A stretch of DNA of 64,000 nucleotides from Arthrobacter_D sp015752045 (GTDB taxonomy: Bacteria > Actinomycetota > Actinomycetes > Actinomycetales > Micrococcaceae). This document shows positions 1-7,562 of this stretch, one piece after another; the stretch's first letter is position 1; each line of letters opens with the position of its first letter. A program made the position numbers and the translations under genes. The stretch covers positions 1 to 64,000 of the forward strand of contig NZ_JADOUS010000002.1 of the NCBI RefSeq assembly GCF_015752045.1, read 5' to 3'. The notes beneath the pieces are model-generated. The model worked only from the letters and a program-made list of their open reading frames with translations. It did not search any database and was not told the origin of the DNA.

Positions 1-155
1 AAATGCGCGACAACCAGCCAATTCAACCAATCAAAAAACAATCGGTATCAACAAACTTGGCACACTATTGAGTTCTCAAACAACAGGAACAACCGATTAC
101 TCACGGAACCCGACGCTCACACGCCCACTCGGCTCCGCTTTCCCTCGCCGTTATG
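1..155 (-). other. 5' leader of an rRNA operon (16S gene lies beyond the left edge)
   Basis: Read on the minus strand, positions 90-57 carry TTTGAGAACTCAATAGTG followed by TGCCAAG, a conserved block of the leader upstream of 16S rRNA in Arthrobacter and relatives. It is followed by an A/T-rich stretch (about 55-20). The base composition is much lower in G+C than the rest of the window. The rRNA genes themselves are not in the window. The family assignment rests on memory of actinobacterial rrn leaders, not on an alignment. Confidence 0.75.
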
Positions 156-160
156 TTCAC

Positions 161-190
161 AGCTTATTTCACTTTCTTTTCCCTTGTCAA
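161..190 (-). promoter_or_regulatory. Promoter of the rRNA operon
   Basis: On the minus strand there is a perfect -35 TTGACA (190-185) and, after an 18-bp spacer, TAAGCT (166-161), which fits the actinobacterial -10 TANNNT. Transcription would start near 155 and run leftwards into the rrn leader. The position between the tyrS terminator and the leader supports the call. Further upstream promoters may lie in 200-410, but I see none as clear. Confidence 0.7.
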
Positions 191-415
191 ATCCCCCACC
201 GTGACCTGAACCACGACAAAAGAAATACGACAAAGAACAAACCCACCACAAATGAAAGCCGAATTCGCCACCATAAAAACAGCGCACGAACCAACCACAA
301 GAATTTGGAGGGGATGGCCACCCTCACCGGGGCAACTCCATCACTATACGGCCACGCCGCCCCGCCACCAAATCCACCTGCCGTCCACCTGCACGACGCC
401 CCTCCACCCAATGGA

Positions 416-449
416 AGAGCCGGCACACCCTGCGGGGTGTGCCGGCTCT
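416..449 (-). terminator. Stem-loop terminator downstream of tyrS
   Basis: A perfect 15-bp inverted repeat (416-430 and 435-449) with a 4-nt loop lies 20 bases after the tyrS stop codon. It has only a weak T tract (TTCCATT on the minus strand). It separates tyrS from the rRNA promoter. Confidence 0.75.
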
Positions 450-469
450 CCTGGTGGGCGCGGGACCTG

Positions 470-1792
470 TCAGGCCACGTCGACCATGGCCAGGTTGCGT
501 TTGCCGCGACGCACCAGGAGGTAGCGGCCGTGCAGCAGATCCCCCTCGACGACGACGTGGTCGGCGTCGGTGATCTTCGTGTTGTTCACGTAGGCACCAC
601 CCTCCCCGATGGTGCGACGGGCCGCGGAATTGCTCGCGGACAGCCCGGATGCGACGAGCAGCTCGACGATCCCCAATCCGTCCCGGGAGATCGCGACGGA
701 ATCCAGTTCGGCCGTCGCTGCCTCGAGGGTCGCGAGATCCAGGGACCCCAGGTCGCCCTGACCGAAGAGGGCTGCGGATGCCGCGATCACCTTCTCGGTC
801 GCGTCGACGCCGTGGACCAGGGCGGTGACGTCGTAGGCCAGTGCGCGCTGAGCGGCCCGCTCGTGGGGCCGCTCGGATGTCGCCTGCTCGAGCGCGTCGA
901 GTTCCACCCTGCTGCGGAAGGTGAAGATCCGCAGGCGCTCGGCCACATCGGCGTCGGAGGTGTTGAGCCAGAACTGGAACATCGCGTAGGGGCTGGTCAT
1001 GGCGGCATCGAGCCAGACGGCGTTGCCTTCACTCTTGCCGAACTTGGTGCCGTCCGAGTTGGTGATCAGGGGCGTGCCGATGGCATGGACACTTTTGCCC
1101 TCCACCTTCCGGACCAGCTCGGTCCCGCTGGTGAGGTTGCCCCACTGGTCCGAGCCACCGGTCTGGAGGACGCAGTCGTAATCGCGGAACAGCTGCAGGA
1201 AGTCCATGCCCTGGAGGATCTGGTAGCTGAACTCGGCGTAGCTGATCCCCTCATCCGAGTTGAGCCGCTTGGCGACCGTCTCCTTCTTGATCATCGTGCC
1301 GACGCGGAAGTACTTCCCGACGTCGCGCAGGAAATCGATGACGCTCATCGGGCCGGTCCAGTCGAGGTTGTTCACGATCCGCGCCGCGGTGTCCCCTTCG
1401 AAATCGAGGAACCGGCGGACCTGGCCCTCCAGGGAACCGACCCACTCGGCGACGGTCTCCTTGGTATTCATGGTGCGCTCCGCCGTCGGCCGCGGGTCGC
1501 CGACCAGACCGGTGGACCCGCCGACCAGGCCGAGGGGACGGTGACCGGCGAGCTGGAGGCGGCGCATCGTCAGCAGCTGCACCAGGTTGCCGAGATGGAG
1601 GCTCGCGGCCGTCGGATCGAATCCGCAGTAGAAGGTGATGGACGGGCCGCCCAGCAGTTCCCGCAGCTCCCCCTCATCGGTGGAGACATGGATCAGACCA
1701 CGCCACACGAGCTCGTCGTAGATACCGTCGAAGGACGGATCGTTGCGCTGGCCTGCGAGGCCACTGACCGGGACATCTGTTTGCTGGGACAC
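470..1792 (-). CDS. tyrS: Tyrosyl-tRNA synthetase
   Basis: Class I aminoacyl-tRNA synthetase that charges tRNA-Tyr in the cytosol. The 440-residue product has the HIGH-type motif HLGN (residues 66-69), the tyrosine pocket around YCGFDPTA and GGSDQWGN, the KMSKS-type loop KFGKS (about 250-254) and a C-terminal S4 RNA-binding domain (about 372-440). Length is normal for bacterial TyrS. The gene lies 12 bases downstream of helD on the same strand, so the two may be co-transcribed. A strong hairpin follows it. Confidence 0.97.
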   Translation of the reverse strand: MSQQTDVPVSGLAGQRNDPSFDGIYDELVWRGLIHVSTDEGELRELLGGPSITFYCGFDPTAASLHLGNLVQLLTMRRLQLAGHRPLGLVGGSTGLVGDPRPTAERTMNTKETVAEWVGSLEGQVRRFLDFEGDTAARIVNNLDWTGPMSVIDFLRDVGKYFRVGTMIKKETVAKRLNSDEGISYAEFSYQILQGMDFLQLFRDYDCVLQTGGSDQWGNLTSGTELVRKVEGKSVHAIGTPLITNSDGTKFGKSEGNAVWLDAAMTSPYAMFQFWLNTSDADVAERLRIFTFRSRVELDALEQATSERPHERAAQRALAYDVTALVHGVDATEKVIAASAALFGQGDLGSLDLATLEAATAELDSVAISRDGLGIVELLVASGLSASNSAARRTIGEGGAYVNNTKITDADHVVVEGDLLHGRYLLVRRGKRNLAMVDVA

Positions 1793-1804
1793 GAGTCCAA
1801 ATTA

Positions 1805-4057
1805 TCAGTCGGCGATACCAGCAGGAATCCGGCCACTCGAGATGACGCGGAGGCGCTGCGTGGGGCGGGTCATCGCCACGTAGAGGTCACCGACCCGGGC
1901 CGTCGCCGAATCGAGCATCTCCTGCGGCTCGAGGATCACGACGCCGTCGAATTCCAGGCCCTTCGACTCGCGCGGGCTGATCACCACGATGTCCTGGCCC
2001 GGCCCGCCGGCTCCCGAGCCGACGCGCTCCCCGAACGCAGGCGCCAGAACGTCCCGGACGGCCGGTAGCAGGTGGTCGGGCGCGATGACTGCGAGCAGAC
2101 CCCCGTCGATGGCCGCCAGCTCCTCGGGCATGGCCTGCACCAAAGCGGTGACGGAGTCGCCCACCGTGTCCAGGATCGGGGGGAACCGCCCCTCCCGCAC
2201 CGCCTTCGGCGCGGACACGACGAGCCCCGCCGCATTCGCCATGCGCACCGCGGCCTCGGCGATCTGCGCGGGGGTGCGGTAGTTGACGGTCAGCTCCTCG
2301 AGCTGCCAGCGGTCCCGCACGAACGGTTCGAGGGCCTGCTGCCAGGACCTCGAACCGGCGGCCGAGCTGGTCTGCGCGATATCCCCGACGATGGTGAAGG
2401 ACTTCAGCGGGCAACGCCGCATCAGCAGGCGCCACTGCATCGGGGAGAGTTCCTGGGCCTCGTCGACCACGATGTGCCCGTAGGCCCAGGTGCGGTCGCC
2501 GGAGGCGCGCTCTGCGGCCGAGAGCCTGGTAGCGGTCACGGCGTTGTGCTGCGCCAGGTCCTCGGCGGTCAGCATCCCGTCCACCCCGGAGTCCTCCAGG
2601 GACGCGTTGACGTTCTCGAGGGCCCGCTCCGCGTTGGCGAGGTCGCGCTTCTGCTCCTGCTCACGGGCGGCGGTGTCGCGTCCGGCGGACGGATCGAGGT
2701 CACCGAGCAGTTCGGCGGCCTCGTCGAGCAGGGGCACGTCCGCCTCGGTCCAGGGGGCGCCCGCGGGCCGGGCGAGGGCCGCCAGTTCCTCCTCCCCCAG
2801 GTGGGGCGCCGCCGCGCGCAGCAGCTCCGGGCGTGCGAACAGCTCGGAGACCAGCTTCTGCGGGGTGAGGGGCATCCACGCGAGATTCAGCGCGATCCTC
2901 ACGTCGCGGGAGCTGCGGACGTCCTCGGCGAGATAGGAGCGGTCGGCGTTGTTGCCGCCGCCCGAGGATTCCTCCAGCTTGTCCAGCAGCTGCTCGGTGA
3001 GCTCACGGAGGAGGATCTTGACGAAGGTGACCCGCGCTTCGTTGTGGGGTTTCCCGGTGGCGCGCGCACGCTCCCGGGCGCGGGAGACCTGCCGGGGGGT
3101 GAGGGTCAGCATGGTGCCCTCGACGTTGAGGCGCTTGTTCTCCGACGGGACGCGCTCCCGGTTCGCGACGGCGTTGCGGATGACCTGGGCCATCTCCAGC
3201 CTGCCCTTGAGTGCGGCCGCGGTCTCGTCCGCCTCCAGCACGGTGGTGACGCCCGGCATCAGGGTACCGATGCCCGCCATGACGACGCCGGTCTCGCCGA
3301 GGGACGGCAGGACGCGCTCGATGTATTTCATGAAGGCGTCGGTGGGTCCGACAAGCAGCACGCCGGCGGACTTCAGCCGGTCGCGGTGCGTGTACAGGAG
3401 ATAGGCGGCGCGGTGGAGGGCGACGGCCGTCTTGCCGGTGCCCGGACCGCCCTGCACCACGGTCACCCCGGGCAGCGGTGCCCGGATGATGCGGTCCTGC
3501 TCAGCCTGGATGGTGCCCACGATGTCGGACATCTGGCCGGTGCGCCGCGTGTTCAGCGCGGCGAGCAGGGCCCCTTCGCCCTGCAGCGAGTCGTCGTCGC
3601 CGAGGAGGTCCGCATCGAGGACGTCGTCCTCGATGGCGACGACGTCACGGCGCGAGAGGATCAGGTGGCGACGGCGTCGGACGCCCATGCGCTCGAAGGC
3701 CGTCGCCTGGTAGAACGTGCCGGCCTCGGGTGCCCGCCAGTCGACCATGAGCTGCCGGAGGTCCTCATCGGACAGGCCGATGCGGCCGATGTACCGCTTG
3801 TCGCCGTCGTCGAGGTCGAGGCGTCCGAACACGAGGCGGTCGTCGACGGCGTTGAGCTGCGCGAGGCGGTCCTCGTACATCGTCGCGAAGGCGTCCCGCT
3901 CCGACCTGTTCTGGTGGGATCCGGCCGCCTGCGTGCGACGGACCTCGGCGAGCTGCCGGGCCTTCTCCGCACGGAGTTCATCGAGACGGTGGTACAGGCC
4001 ATCGACGTAGCCGCGCTCGTAGTCCAGCTCGGCCTTGGCCTGGGACGTCTCGTGCAT
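1805..4057 (-). CDS. helD: HelD-like UvrD/Rep-family ATPase, RNA polymerase recycling factor
   Basis: SF1 helicase-like ATPase of 750 residues. It has an N-terminal coiled coil (about 5-45) that in HelD proteins reaches into the RNA polymerase secondary channel. It also has a Walker A motif GGPGTGKT (203-210), a large helical insert (about 330-480), a Walker B-like VVDEAQELSP, and a C-terminal motif with ESKGLEFDGV and YVAMTRPTQ. Known HelD proteins release stalled RNA polymerase from DNA, and some actinobacterial members (HelR) protect against rifamycins. Which subfamily this belongs to cannot be settled by eye. The start is supported by a purine-rich site (GAAGGAAGG) just upstream. It follows apt by 51 bases. 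Confidence 0.88.
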   Translation of the reverse strand: MHETSQAKAELDYERGYVDGLYHRLDELRAEKARQLAEVRRTQAAGSHQNRSERDAFATMYEDRLAQLNAVDDRLVFGRLDLDDGDKRYIGRIGLSDEDLRQLMVDWRAPEAGTFYQATAFERMGVRRRRHLILSRRDVVAIEDDVLDADLLGDDDSLQGEGALLAALNTRRTGQMSDIVGTIQAEQDRIIRAPLPGVTVVQGGPGTGKTAVALHRAAYLLYTHRDRLKSAGVLLVGPTDAFMKYIERVLPSLGETGVVMAGIGTLMPGVTTVLEADETAAALKGRLEMAQVIRNAVANRERVPSENKRLNVEGTMLTLTPRQVSRARERARATGKPHNEARVTFVKILLRELTEQLLDKLEESSGGGNNADRSYLAEDVRSSRDVRIALNLAWMPLTPQKLVSELFARPELLRAAAPHLGEEELAALARPAGAPWTEADVPLLDEAAELLGDLDPSAGRDTAAREQEQKRDLANAERALENVNASLEDSGVDGMLTAEDLAQHNAVTATRLSAAERASGDRTWAYGHIVVDEAQELSPMQWRLLMRRCPLKSFTIVGDIAQTSSAAGSRSWQQALEPFVRDRWQLEELTVNYRTPAQIAEAAVRMANAAGLVVSAPKAVREGRFPPILDTVGDSVTALVQAMPEELAAIDGGLLAVIAPDHLLPAVRDVLAPAFGERVGSGAGGPGQDIVVISPRESKGLEFDGVVILEPQEMLDSATARVGDLYVAMTRPTQRLRVISSGRIPAGIAD

Positions 4058-4108
4058 CGGAGATTTCCTTCCTTCAAAGGCAGACCGTCAATTCTAGCGT
4101 GGTGGACG

Positions 4109-4690
4109 CTACACGGTTTCGAGCGCGTGCACCCGGCGGCCCGCGAGGGCGTCGCGTCCGGCGAGGTCCGCGAGTTCCAGGACCACACCGCAGCCGACGA
4201 CGACGGCGCCGGCCTGTTCGAGCAACGCTCCCGCGGCGGCGAGCGTTCCCCCTGTGGCGAGGACGTCGTCGAGCAGGAGCACGCGCGTCCCGGCGGGCAG
4301 GTCCGACTGGTGGATCTCGAGGGTCGCCTGTCCGTATTCGAGGTCATAGGACTCGCGGTACACGGCGCGGGGCAGCTTGCCCGCCTTGCGGACGGCGACG
4401 ACGCCGGTGCCGGTCGCGTAGCCGACGGCGGCGGCGAGGAGGAACCCGCGGGCTTCCACCCCGGCGACGGCGTCGAACTGGCCCGCGAAGGACTCCGCGA
4501 GCGCGTCGACGACCGCGCGGAAGCCCTGCGCGTCGGAGAACACCGGCGTGAGGTCCCTGAACATGATGCCGGGCGACGGGAAATCGGGGACCACGGAGCA
4601 CAGCCGGTCGACGGCCTCCCGGGCCTGCGTGGCCAGTATGGTGGCGCCCGGTACCGTCGCCGGGCCGAGGTCCGCTTCGCTGATAATCAC
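4109..4690 (-). CDS. apt: Adenine phosphoribosyltransferase
   Basis: Purine salvage enzyme converting adenine and PRPP to AMP. The 193-residue product has the type I phosphoribosyltransferase PRPP loop VLLLDDVLATGGT (about 136-148) and the family stretch FPSPGIMFRDLTP near residue 37. The first ~18 residues are less conserved, but the ATG at 4690 overlaps the mpg stop by 4 bases, which supports coupled translation and this start. HelD lies downstream on the same strand. Confidence 0.93.
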   Translation of the reverse strand: MIISEADLGPATVPGATILATQAREAVDRLCSVVPDFPSPGIMFRDLTPVFSDAQGFRAVVDALAESFAGQFDAVAGVEARGFLLAAAVGYATGTGVVAVRKAGKLPRAVYRESYDLEYGQATLEIHQSDLPAGTRVLLLDDVLATGGTLAAAGALLEQAGAVVVGCGVVLELADLAGRDALAGRRVHALETV

Positions 4691-5331
4691 GGATCAACCT
4701 TACGGGCTGCACGGGGCTTCCCCGGACGGAAGCGGGAGACCGTGGGCTCGTCCGGCAGCCAGAAGCGCCACGGATACTCCTCCGTCCCTGCGACGCCGCT
4801 GACGCCCACACGCGGTCCCCGGAGGACCGCCGTCGCGGGCAGCTCCGGCAGGACCAGCCGGAAGGGGTGCGCGAGCACGTCGGCGCCGTCGTTCCGGCGG
4901 TCGAGGCCGAGCGCCTGGGCGAGGCGTGCGGGCCCCCGGGCGAGGTCGAGGTCCGACGCCGGATGCGAGCGCCGCCGGCGGGCGAGGTCCGCGCCGTCGA
5001 CGATCTCCCCGGCGCGCAGGAGCAGCCCCGTGGCCCACCCCTCGTCCCCGCAGACGATGTTGGCGCAGTAGTGCATGCCGTAGGTGAAGTAGACGTAGAG
5101 GTGCCCGGCGGGCCCGAACATCGTCGCGTTCCGCGCGGTCCTGCCCCGGAAGGCGTGGGAGCCCGGATCGTCGGGGCCGAGATAGGCCTCGACCTCCGTG
5201 ATGCGGACGGTGACGTCGCCGTCGTCGTCGCTGTGCGTGAGGTGCGCACCGAGGAGCGAGGGTGCGACCTCGAGGGCGCTGCCGCCCAGTCGTGCGCGGA
5301 GGTCCACGGTCGTCCTGCTCTCATCGATCAC
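4687..5331 (-). CDS. mpg: 3-methyladenine DNA glycosylase (AAG/MPG type)
   Basis: Base-excision repair glycosylase that removes alkylated purines. The 214-residue protein has the AAG-fold signatures: EVEAYLGPDDPGSHAFRG (catalytic Glu-Ala-Tyr region, about 45-62), RNATMFGPAGHLYVYFTYG and ARGPARLAQALGL. Length matches bacterial members. The first gene of a minus-strand set with apt, it is divergent from the alkA-type gene at 5424 across a 92-base gap. Three base-damage genes (this one, alkA and ogt) therefore lie within 3 kb. Confidence 0.93.
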   Translation of the reverse strand: MIDESRTTVDLRARLGGSALEVAPSLLGAHLTHSDDDGDVTVRITEVEAYLGPDDPGSHAFRGRTARNATMFGPAGHLYVYFTYGMHYCANIVCGDEGWATGLLLRAGEIVDGADLARRRRSHPASDLDLARGPARLAQALGLDRRNDGADVLAHPFRLVLPELPATAVLRGPRVGVSGVAGTEEYPWRFWLPDEPTVSRFRPGKPRAARKVDP

Positions 5332-5423
5332 CCTTCGACCGTAACAAAGGCCTCCCCCGCCCCTCCGACCGTCGTGTCCGAATCCCGCTAGTCCGACGCG
5401 TGCCCGGGTGGCAGGATGGCGCC

Positions 5424-6956
5424 ATGGACTTCTGGCAGCGCTACAGGGCGATCGACGCCCGGGACGCCCGCTTCGACGGGCAGTTCGTGACCGCTGTCTC
5501 GAGCACCGGCATCTACTGTCGGCCGTCCTGCCCCGCCCGGACGCCGAAGCCCGCCAACGTCACCTTCTTCCGCACCTCGGCGGCCGCCCACGACGCCGGG
5601 TACCGCGCCTGCAAGCGGTGCCTGCCCGAGGCCGTTCCGGGGGACCCCGAATGGAATCTGCGGAGCGACGCGGCGGCCCGGGCCATGCGGCTCATCGCCG
5701 ACGGCGAAGTGGACCGCGCGGGGGTGCCGGGCCTGGCGGCGCGGATCGGGTACTCCCCCCGACAGCTCAACCGCATCCTGAAGGAGGAACTCGGCGCCGG
5801 AGCGCTCGCGCTGGCCCGCGCACACCGCGCCCAGACGGCGCGGACCCTCCTCACCGCCACGACGCTCCGCTTCGCCGACGTGGCGTTCGCCGCGGGCTTC
5901 GGGAGCATCCGGCAGTTCAACGACACCGTCCAGCAGGTCTTCGACCTCACTCCCGGCACACTGCGGGAGACGTCCCGTCAGCGGTCCGGGGCGTACGGCC
6001 CGCCGACGGCAGAACCCGGTGGGCCGCTCCGGATCTCGCTCTCCCTGCCCGCGCGGCTGCCGTACGACAACGGCATCTTCGGCTTCCTCGCCGCCCGCGC
6101 CGTCGCCGGCCTGGAGATCGGCACGGCGACGAGCTACGAGCGCCTGGTCCGCCTGCCGGCCGGGCCCGCCTGGTTCAGGGCGGAGGCCGTCGAGCCGCGG
6201 GGGAACGGACGGGCCGCCCTGCCCGTCACGGTCTCGGTGGCGGGGCTGGCGGACCTCCCCTCGCTGCTCAGCCGCATCCGGCGGCTGTTCGACCTCGACG
6301 CCGACCCCCTGGCCGTCGATGCCGGACTGTCACGTGATGCCCGCTTCGCGGCACTCGCCGCGGACCGGCCGGGCCTGCGTCTTCCCGGCTCGCTGGATCC
6401 CCACGAGACGCTGATCCGTGCCATCGCGGGCCAGCAGGTCACGGTCGCCGCCGCGACGACCGCACTCTGCCGGCTGACCGCGACGGGGCCGGCAGTCGGT
6501 GCGCCGGGCACCGGGCTGAACCGCCTCTTCCCCTCCGCCGAGGACCTCGCTGCCGCGCCCGGGCCGCTCCTGCGCGGGCCGCGGCGCCGTGACGAGGCGC
6601 TCCGCGCGGCGGCCGGCAAGCTCTCGTCCGGGGCCCTCATAATCGGGATCGGGTCCGACCCCGCCCGTCTGCACGAGGACCTGCTGCGGCTGGACGGCGT
6701 GGGACCCTGGACCGCGGACTACGTCACCATGCGCGTGCTCGGCCACCCTGACATCCACCCACCGGCCGATGCCGCCGTCCGCAACGGCTGGGCCCGGGTC
6801 GCACAGCGTTCGACCGTCGGTCCGGCCGTGACCCTCGATGCCGCGATGACCGACATCCGGCCCTGGCGCTCCTACGCGACCCTGCACCTGTGGCGGACCG
6901 CCGCCGCGCCGATCTCCCCGAGCACGACCGGAGAGCCCGTCGATGACGCCGCCTGA
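5424..6956 (+). CDS. alkA: Ada-like/AlkA fusion: methyl-sensing regulator joined to DNA-3-methyladenine glycosylase II
   Basis: 510 residues with three parts. The N-terminal Ada zinc domain has four cysteines (32, 36, 63, 66), with C32 corresponding to the methyl-accepting cysteine. An AraC-type helix-turn-helix follows (about 80-190). An AlkA glycosylase occupies the C-terminal half: AlkA_N about 205-315, then a helix-hairpin-helix LDGVGPWTADYV and a catalytic-type Asp in PADAAV. The layout matches the actinobacterial AlkA regulator/glycosylase (as in Mycobacterium Rv1317c). ATG 5424 is preferred because the Ada domain starts right after it. A CAGGAT sequence six bases upstream could be the -10 of a leaderless transcript. 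Ogt lies 48 bases downstream. Confidence 0.92.
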   Translation: MDFWQRYRAIDARDARFDGQFVTAVSSTGIYCRPSCPARTPKPANVTFFRTSAAAHDAGYRACKRCLPEAVPGDPEWNLRSDAAARAMRLIADGEVDRAGVPGLAARIGYSPRQLNRILKEELGAGALALARAHRAQTARTLLTATTLRFADVAFAAGFGSIRQFNDTVQQVFDLTPGTLRETSRQRSGAYGPPTAEPGGPLRISLSLPARLPYDNGIFGFLAARAVAGLEIGTATSYERLVRLPAGPAWFRAEAVEPRGNGRAALPVTVSVAGLADLPSLLSRIRRLFDLDADPLAVDAGLSRDARFAALAADRPGLRLPGSLDPHETLIRAIAGQQVTVAAATTALCRLTATGPAVGAPGTGLNRLFPSAEDLAAAPGPLLRGPRRRDEALRAAAGKLSSGALIIGIGSDPARLHEDLLRLDGVGPWTADYVTMRVLGHPDIHPPADAAVRNGWARVAQRSTVGPAVTLDAAMTDIRPWRSYATLHLWRTAAAPISPSTTGEPVDDAA

Positions 6957-7004
6957 CCACGCCCCACGTACCCTTGACCGACCCACCGAACGGATGCCCC
7001 CGCC

Positions 7005-7550
7005 ATGAGCGCAACCCTCTCCCCGCCCGCCGTCCTCCGGGGCGCCACCACCGCGACCGTCGACACGCCCGACGGCCCCTTCACCGTCATCGAGGCGGAG
7101 GGAGCGGTCCTCTCCTCAGGCTGGACCTCCCTCCCGGAGGAACTGACCGGGCAGATCCATCCGAGCCTCCTGGCCGCCCGCTTCGACCCTGCGGCGTCCG
7201 CCATGCGCCCCGTCCTCGACGCCGTGGCCCGCTACTACGACGGCGACGTCGACGCCATCACGGCGGTGCGGGTGCGACAGGCCTCCGGACCGTTCCGCGC
7301 CCATGCCTGGGACGTCCTGCGCACGATCGCTCCGGGTGCGCCGGTCACCTATCTCGAGTACGCGGCCCGGGCGGGCAACCCGGCCGCGGTCCGCGCGGCG
7401 GCGGGAGCATGCGCGAAGAACGCCGCAGCGCTCTTCGTCCCCTGCCACAGGGTCATCAGGACCGACGGCTCGCTGGGCGGCTTCCGCTGGGGCCTCCCGG
7501 TCAAGCAGCGGCTCCTCGACCGGGAGGCCGGCCGGACGCCGGTGGCCTGA
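7005..7550 (+). CDS. ogt: Methylated-DNA--protein-cysteine methyltransferase
   Basis: Suicide repair protein that removes methyl groups from O6-methylguanine. The 181-residue product has the active-site motif PCHRV (Cys147), the helix-turn-helix AHAWDVLRTIAPG region, and AGACAKNAAALFVPCHRV upstream of the acceptor. It follows the Ada-like/AlkA gene on the same strand and ends 12 bases before the convergent ABC exporter, with no obvious terminator between. Co-transcription with alkA would put the direct-reversal and glycosylase functions under the Ada-like sensor (inference). Confidence 0.95.
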   Translation: MSATLSPPAVLRGATTATVDTPDGPFTVIEAEGAVLSSGWTSLPEELTGQIHPSLLAARFDPAASAMRPVLDAVARYYDGDVDAITAVRVRQASGPFRAHAWDVLRTIAPGAPVTYLEYAARAGNPAAVRAAAGACAKNAAALFVPCHRVIRTDGSLGGFRWGLPVKQRLLDREAGRTPVA

Positions 7551-7562
7551 CCCCCGGGTCTC

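Noticed and set aside
68..5071. Very long plus-strand open frames opposite tyrS and helD (666 and 999 codons)
   Set aside because: They lie antisense to genes with complete family motifs and have the Gly/Arg/Asp-rich composition of high-G+C shadow frames.
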